Part shown: one piece after another, positions 32,596-34,637 of the stretch
How positions within the stretch are numbered: the stretch's first letter is position 1
Layout of the letters: each line of letters starts with the position of its first letter
DNA from: Nocardia wallacei
GTDB taxonomy: Bacteria > Actinomycetota > Actinomycetes > Mycobacteriales > Mycobacteriaceae
Direction of reading: 5' to 3'
Assembly (NCBI RefSeq): GCF_029869545.1
Contig: NZ_JARWQD010000388.1
Coordinates: 1 to 34,637 of the forward strand
DNA length: 34,637 nucleotides
Notes under the pieces: generated by a model
Databases searched by the model: none
What the model saw: only the letters and a program-made list of their open reading frames with translations
What the model was told of the DNA's origin: nothing
Position numbers and translations under genes: made by a program

Positions 32596-33456
32596 ATGGT
32601 CGAGTTCTTCTTGTTCCTCCCGCAGGTGCGGCTGCCCGTGGCCGATATCGTCGAGCGCGCGCGGGTGGCGGAGGCGGCCGGGTTCGAGGGCGTGGCCTTC
32701 ATCGATCACCTGCAGGCGCCCGGCGCGGAACGACAACCCCTGTGGGAGGCGATGACCGTGGCGAGCTGGGTGGCGGCGCGGACGGACCGGCTGCGCGTCG
32801 GTCACCTGGTGCTGTGCGACGCGTTCCGGCACCCGGCGGTGCTCGCGAAACAGGCCGTGACGCTGCACGAGGCGTCCGGCGGACGGTTCGAACTCGGGCT
32901 GGGCTCGGGTTCGGTCCCGCGCGAGCTGGTGCGGTTCGGGGTGACTACGGAGCGTGCCGCCGGGCGGCAGGCTCGGCTCGAGCGGACACTCCGAATGCTC
33001 AGGCGCTACTGGGATTCGGGTGAGGCAGATGCCCTTGTGCCGCAGCCCGGTACGCCGATACCCCTGGTGCTCGGTGGTGCCGGTGACAGAACTCTCGACC
33101 TGGCCCGCGAATACGCGACGTGGTGGAATCTCCCGGCCCCCGACATCGGCCGCCTGCCGGAGCTGATGCCCGCCGCCGCCCCCGCACGAGTGTCGGTCCA
33201 GCAGATGGTCGGCTTCATCGGCTCCAACGCCTCCGCCGCAGACGTCCGCGCCCGCAGCCTCCGCCGCTTCGGCTACCTCGGCGACGGCCTCCACTGCGGC
33301 ACCGCCCCGGACCTCCTCGCCCACTTCACCGCCCTCGCCCACCGCGGCGTAGAACGCTTCTACATCTGGTTCACCGACTTCGCCCCACCCCCAACCCTCA
33401 CCGAATTCGGCGAGTCGGTGGTACGGCCGATGGCAGGTTCGACCGGAACACCCTGA
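32596..33456 (+). CDS. LLM-class (luciferase-like) flavin/F420-dependent oxidoreductase
   Basis: 286 residues. The TIM-barrel start is EFFLFLPQVRLPVADIVERARVAEAAGFEGVAFID. RLRVGHLVLCDAFRHPAVLAKQAVTLHEASGGRFELGLGSG is the classic flavin-binding segment. Actinobacterial members often use F420, but F420 and FMN cannot be told apart here. I choose ATG 32596, six bases after GAGG. ATG 32590 is too close to it. It lies 13 bases after the cyclase. The last 240 bases switch to C-ending codons and C-over-G bias. Confidence 0.85.
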   Translation: MVEFFLFLPQVRLPVADIVERARVAEAAGFEGVAFIDHLQAPGAERQPLWEAMTVASWVAARTDRLRVGHLVLCDAFRHPAVLAKQAVTLHEASGGRFELGLGSGSVPRELVRFGVTTERAAGRQARLERTLRMLRRYWDSGEADALVPQPGTPIPLVLGGAGDRTLDLAREYATWWNLPAPDIGRLPELMPAAAPARVSVQQMVGFIGSNASAADVRARSLRRFGYLGDGLHCGTAPDLLAHFTALAHRGVERFYIWFTDFAPPPTLTEFGESVVRPMAGSTGTP

Positions 33457-33488
33457 CCTCCCACCGTCTTCGGCGTAGCGCCGCCCTT

Positions 33489-33513
33489 GTCCCGGCATGC
33501 TTTTGGCCGGGAC
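33489..33513. terminator. hairpin between convergent genes
   Basis: gtcccggc (33489-33496) pairs with gccgggac (33506-33513), an 8-bp stem around a 9-base loop that contains four T residues. It lies in the 76-base gap between the converging oxidoreductase and amidohydrolase genes, and could serve both directions. Confidence 0.6.
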
Positions 33514-33532
33514 CCACCACGTCGGCGGGAGA

Positions 33533-34637
33533 TCACCCGAGGTGGGCTGGGTTACCCGCGATGATGGTGGCGGCTACGAGATCTGTTGGGGGAGTGCGGA
33601 GGACGTCTTGTGGAGGTGGGTGGAGGAGGGTTAGGTCGGCGGGACGGCCTGGGGAGATGGTGCGGTGGTGGGCCGGGTGGTGGGGATCTGCGGTGAATAG
33701 GGCTATGGCTGTTTCGAGCGGGACGGTTTCCGGTTGGGTGGTGGGCGGGCGGGTCACTGCGGCACGGATTGCCTGCCATGGGTCGGACGAGCCGAAGGGG
33801 GCGTCGGTTCCGGCGGCGACGGCGGCGCCCGCCGTGAGCAGCGAGCGGAGCCGCCAGAGGTCGGGCTGTTCGTCGGCGGGGACCTCCCGGGCGTACTGGT
33901 CGGCGCGCTCGACGGGGAAATGGGGCTGGGTGATCACCGGTATGCCGCGGTCGCGTAGCCAGGGGATGGTGTCGGCGGGGATGATCGCGCCGTGCTCGAT
34001 GCGGTCGCCGTGGCGTACCCCCGCGCCGTCGAGCGCGGCCATCGTCAGAATCAGCTGGACGCGGGTAACACAGTGCACCGCAACGGATCTGCCCGCATCG
34101 TGCGCGCCGCGGATCCTGCCGACGAAGTCGTCGAGCGGCGGTAGCGACGCGTCGTCGAGCAGGATCTTGGTGGGGCCCAGCGTGAATCGCGAGACGCGCG
34201 GATCGGTGACCGTCGGAGGGGCCATGCAGTGCACCCGCTGCCGGATCCGTCCGTCGGCGGTCAGCCGCGCGAGGTGGTTGATGTCGTCCTGGCTGAGATC
34301 CGGTGTCGCGTCGGTGAATCCGGTGATACCTTTCGCGGCCGCCTCGGCACTGACCCGGTCCGGATCTGGCGCCGTGCCGCCTGTCTGGGTGGCCAGCCAG
34401 GAATCCATCCGCCACAGTCGCCCGGTGGCGCGTCCGCTGCCATCGCGTTCGACCCCGGGAAGTGCGCAGTCGTCGACGCCCAGTAGCTCGCACGCCCGGG
34501 AATTGAGTATCCACAATGCGCCGGAGCGATGCTGGACGCGGACCGCGCGCTCGCCCACTATCCGATCCAGCGTGTCCCGGCTCAGGCTCGTCTCGCCGTC
34601 GTGATAGCCGACGGCCCGAATCCACGCTCCCGCGGGC
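33533..34637 (-). CDS. YtcJ-type amidohydrolase, 5' end beyond the window
   Basis: At least 367 residues. The frame is open to the right edge and enters with GAWIRAVGYHDGE, then VRVQHRSGALWILNS, the internal signature of YtcJ/exoenzyme-regulatory amidohydrolases (usual length 500-550). Metal-site segments in the visible part are VAVHCVTRVQ, RIEHG and GTDAPFG. The N-terminal HxH region lies outside the window. The GTG at 34558 is not the real start, since homologous sequence continues upstream of it. The final 70 codons are C-rich. Substrate unknown. Confidence 0.85.
   Translation of the reverse strand, partial: PAGAWIRAVGYHDGETSLSRDTLDRIVGERAVRVQHRSGALWILNSRACELLGVDDCALPGVERDGSGRATGRLWRMDSWLATQTGGTAPDPDRVSAEAAAKGITGFTDATPDLSQDDINHLARLTADGRIRQRVHCMAPPTVTDPRVSRFTLGPTKILLDDASLPPLDDFVGRIRGAHDAGRSVAVHCVTRVQLILTMAALDGAGVRHGDRIEHGAIIPADTIPWLRDRGIPVITQPHFPVERADQYAREVPADEQPDLWRLRSLLTAGAAVAAGTDAPFGSSDPWQAIRAAVTRPPTTQPETVPLETAIALFTADPHHPAHHRTISPGRPADLTLLHPPPQDVLRTPPTDLVAATIIAGNPAHLG

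Noticed and set aside
33533..34558. Complete amidohydrolase gene starting at GTG 34558
   Set aside because: Family-typical sequence (WIRAVGYHDGE and onward) continues in frame to the right edge, so this is a partial gene.
1..34637. CRISPR arrays, insertion sequences, tRNA genes
   Set aside because: No regularly spaced repeats, transposase motifs, terminal inverted repeats flanked by target duplications, or cloverleaf patterns were noticed by reading the sequence.

Overview
The window is very GC-rich coding DNA, densely packed with ATGA/GTGA overlaps and many GTG starts. It carries one complete Mce transporter operon and one mycofactocin (mft) cluster. That combination, with an F420-type luciferase-like oxidoreductase and many TetR regulators, points to a mycolic-acid actinobacterium, most likely Nocardiaceae (Nocardia-like). 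Genus level is inference. No tRNA, rRNA, CRISPR array or transposase was seen.

Layout. (1) Positions 1-2964: a truncated aspartate-kinase remnant at the left edge, a TetR regulator, then a divergent MFS exporter / TetR pair with inverted-repeat operators between them. (2) Positions 3029-10645: a lone AMP-dependent acyl-CoA ligase, a frameshifted dihydrodipicolinate-reductase-like gene, a TetR regulator, and a leftward six-gene operon (CMD/AhpD-like protein, DUF1330, amidohydrolase, SnoaL-like protein, DUF35 protein, thiolase-like protein). (3) Positions 10757-20131: a nine-gene Mce operon (two YrbE permeases, MceA-F, one Mce-associated membrane protein). (4) Positions 25208-20128, leftward: a second catabolic operon of seven tightly spaced genes (amidohydrolase, TesB-type thioesterase, DUF427, two paralogous six-helix membrane proteins, and orphan subunits III-like and IV-like of a haem-copper oxidase). 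(5) Positions 25230-31618: the mft cluster in the order mftR (divergent), mftA, B, C, E, SDR, mftF, mftD. (6) Positions 31629-34637: a class III adenylate cyclase, a luciferase-like oxidoreductase, and a YtcJ-type amidohydrolase cut by the right edge.

The strongest unifying signal is a 15-bp palindrome, GAGAAT-N3-ATTCTC, perfect or nearly so. It precedes the ligase gene, the frameshifted reductase gene, the central TetR gene, the six-gene operon, the Mce operon (as half-sites and a degenerate copy) and the seven-gene operon. It is not found in front of the exporter/TetR pair, the cyclase or the distal genes, and the mft control region has different palindromes. This suggests one TetR-type repressor, plausibly the one at 5616-6269, controlling a locus of about 25 genes for import (Mce), CoA activation, and retro-aldol or thiolytic and hydrolytic breakdown of an unidentified lipid- or steroid-like substrate. 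The orphan oxidase-like membrane module is part of that unit. The adjacent mycofactocin system would provide a redox cofactor for alcohol-oxidising SDRs, one of which lies inside the cluster.
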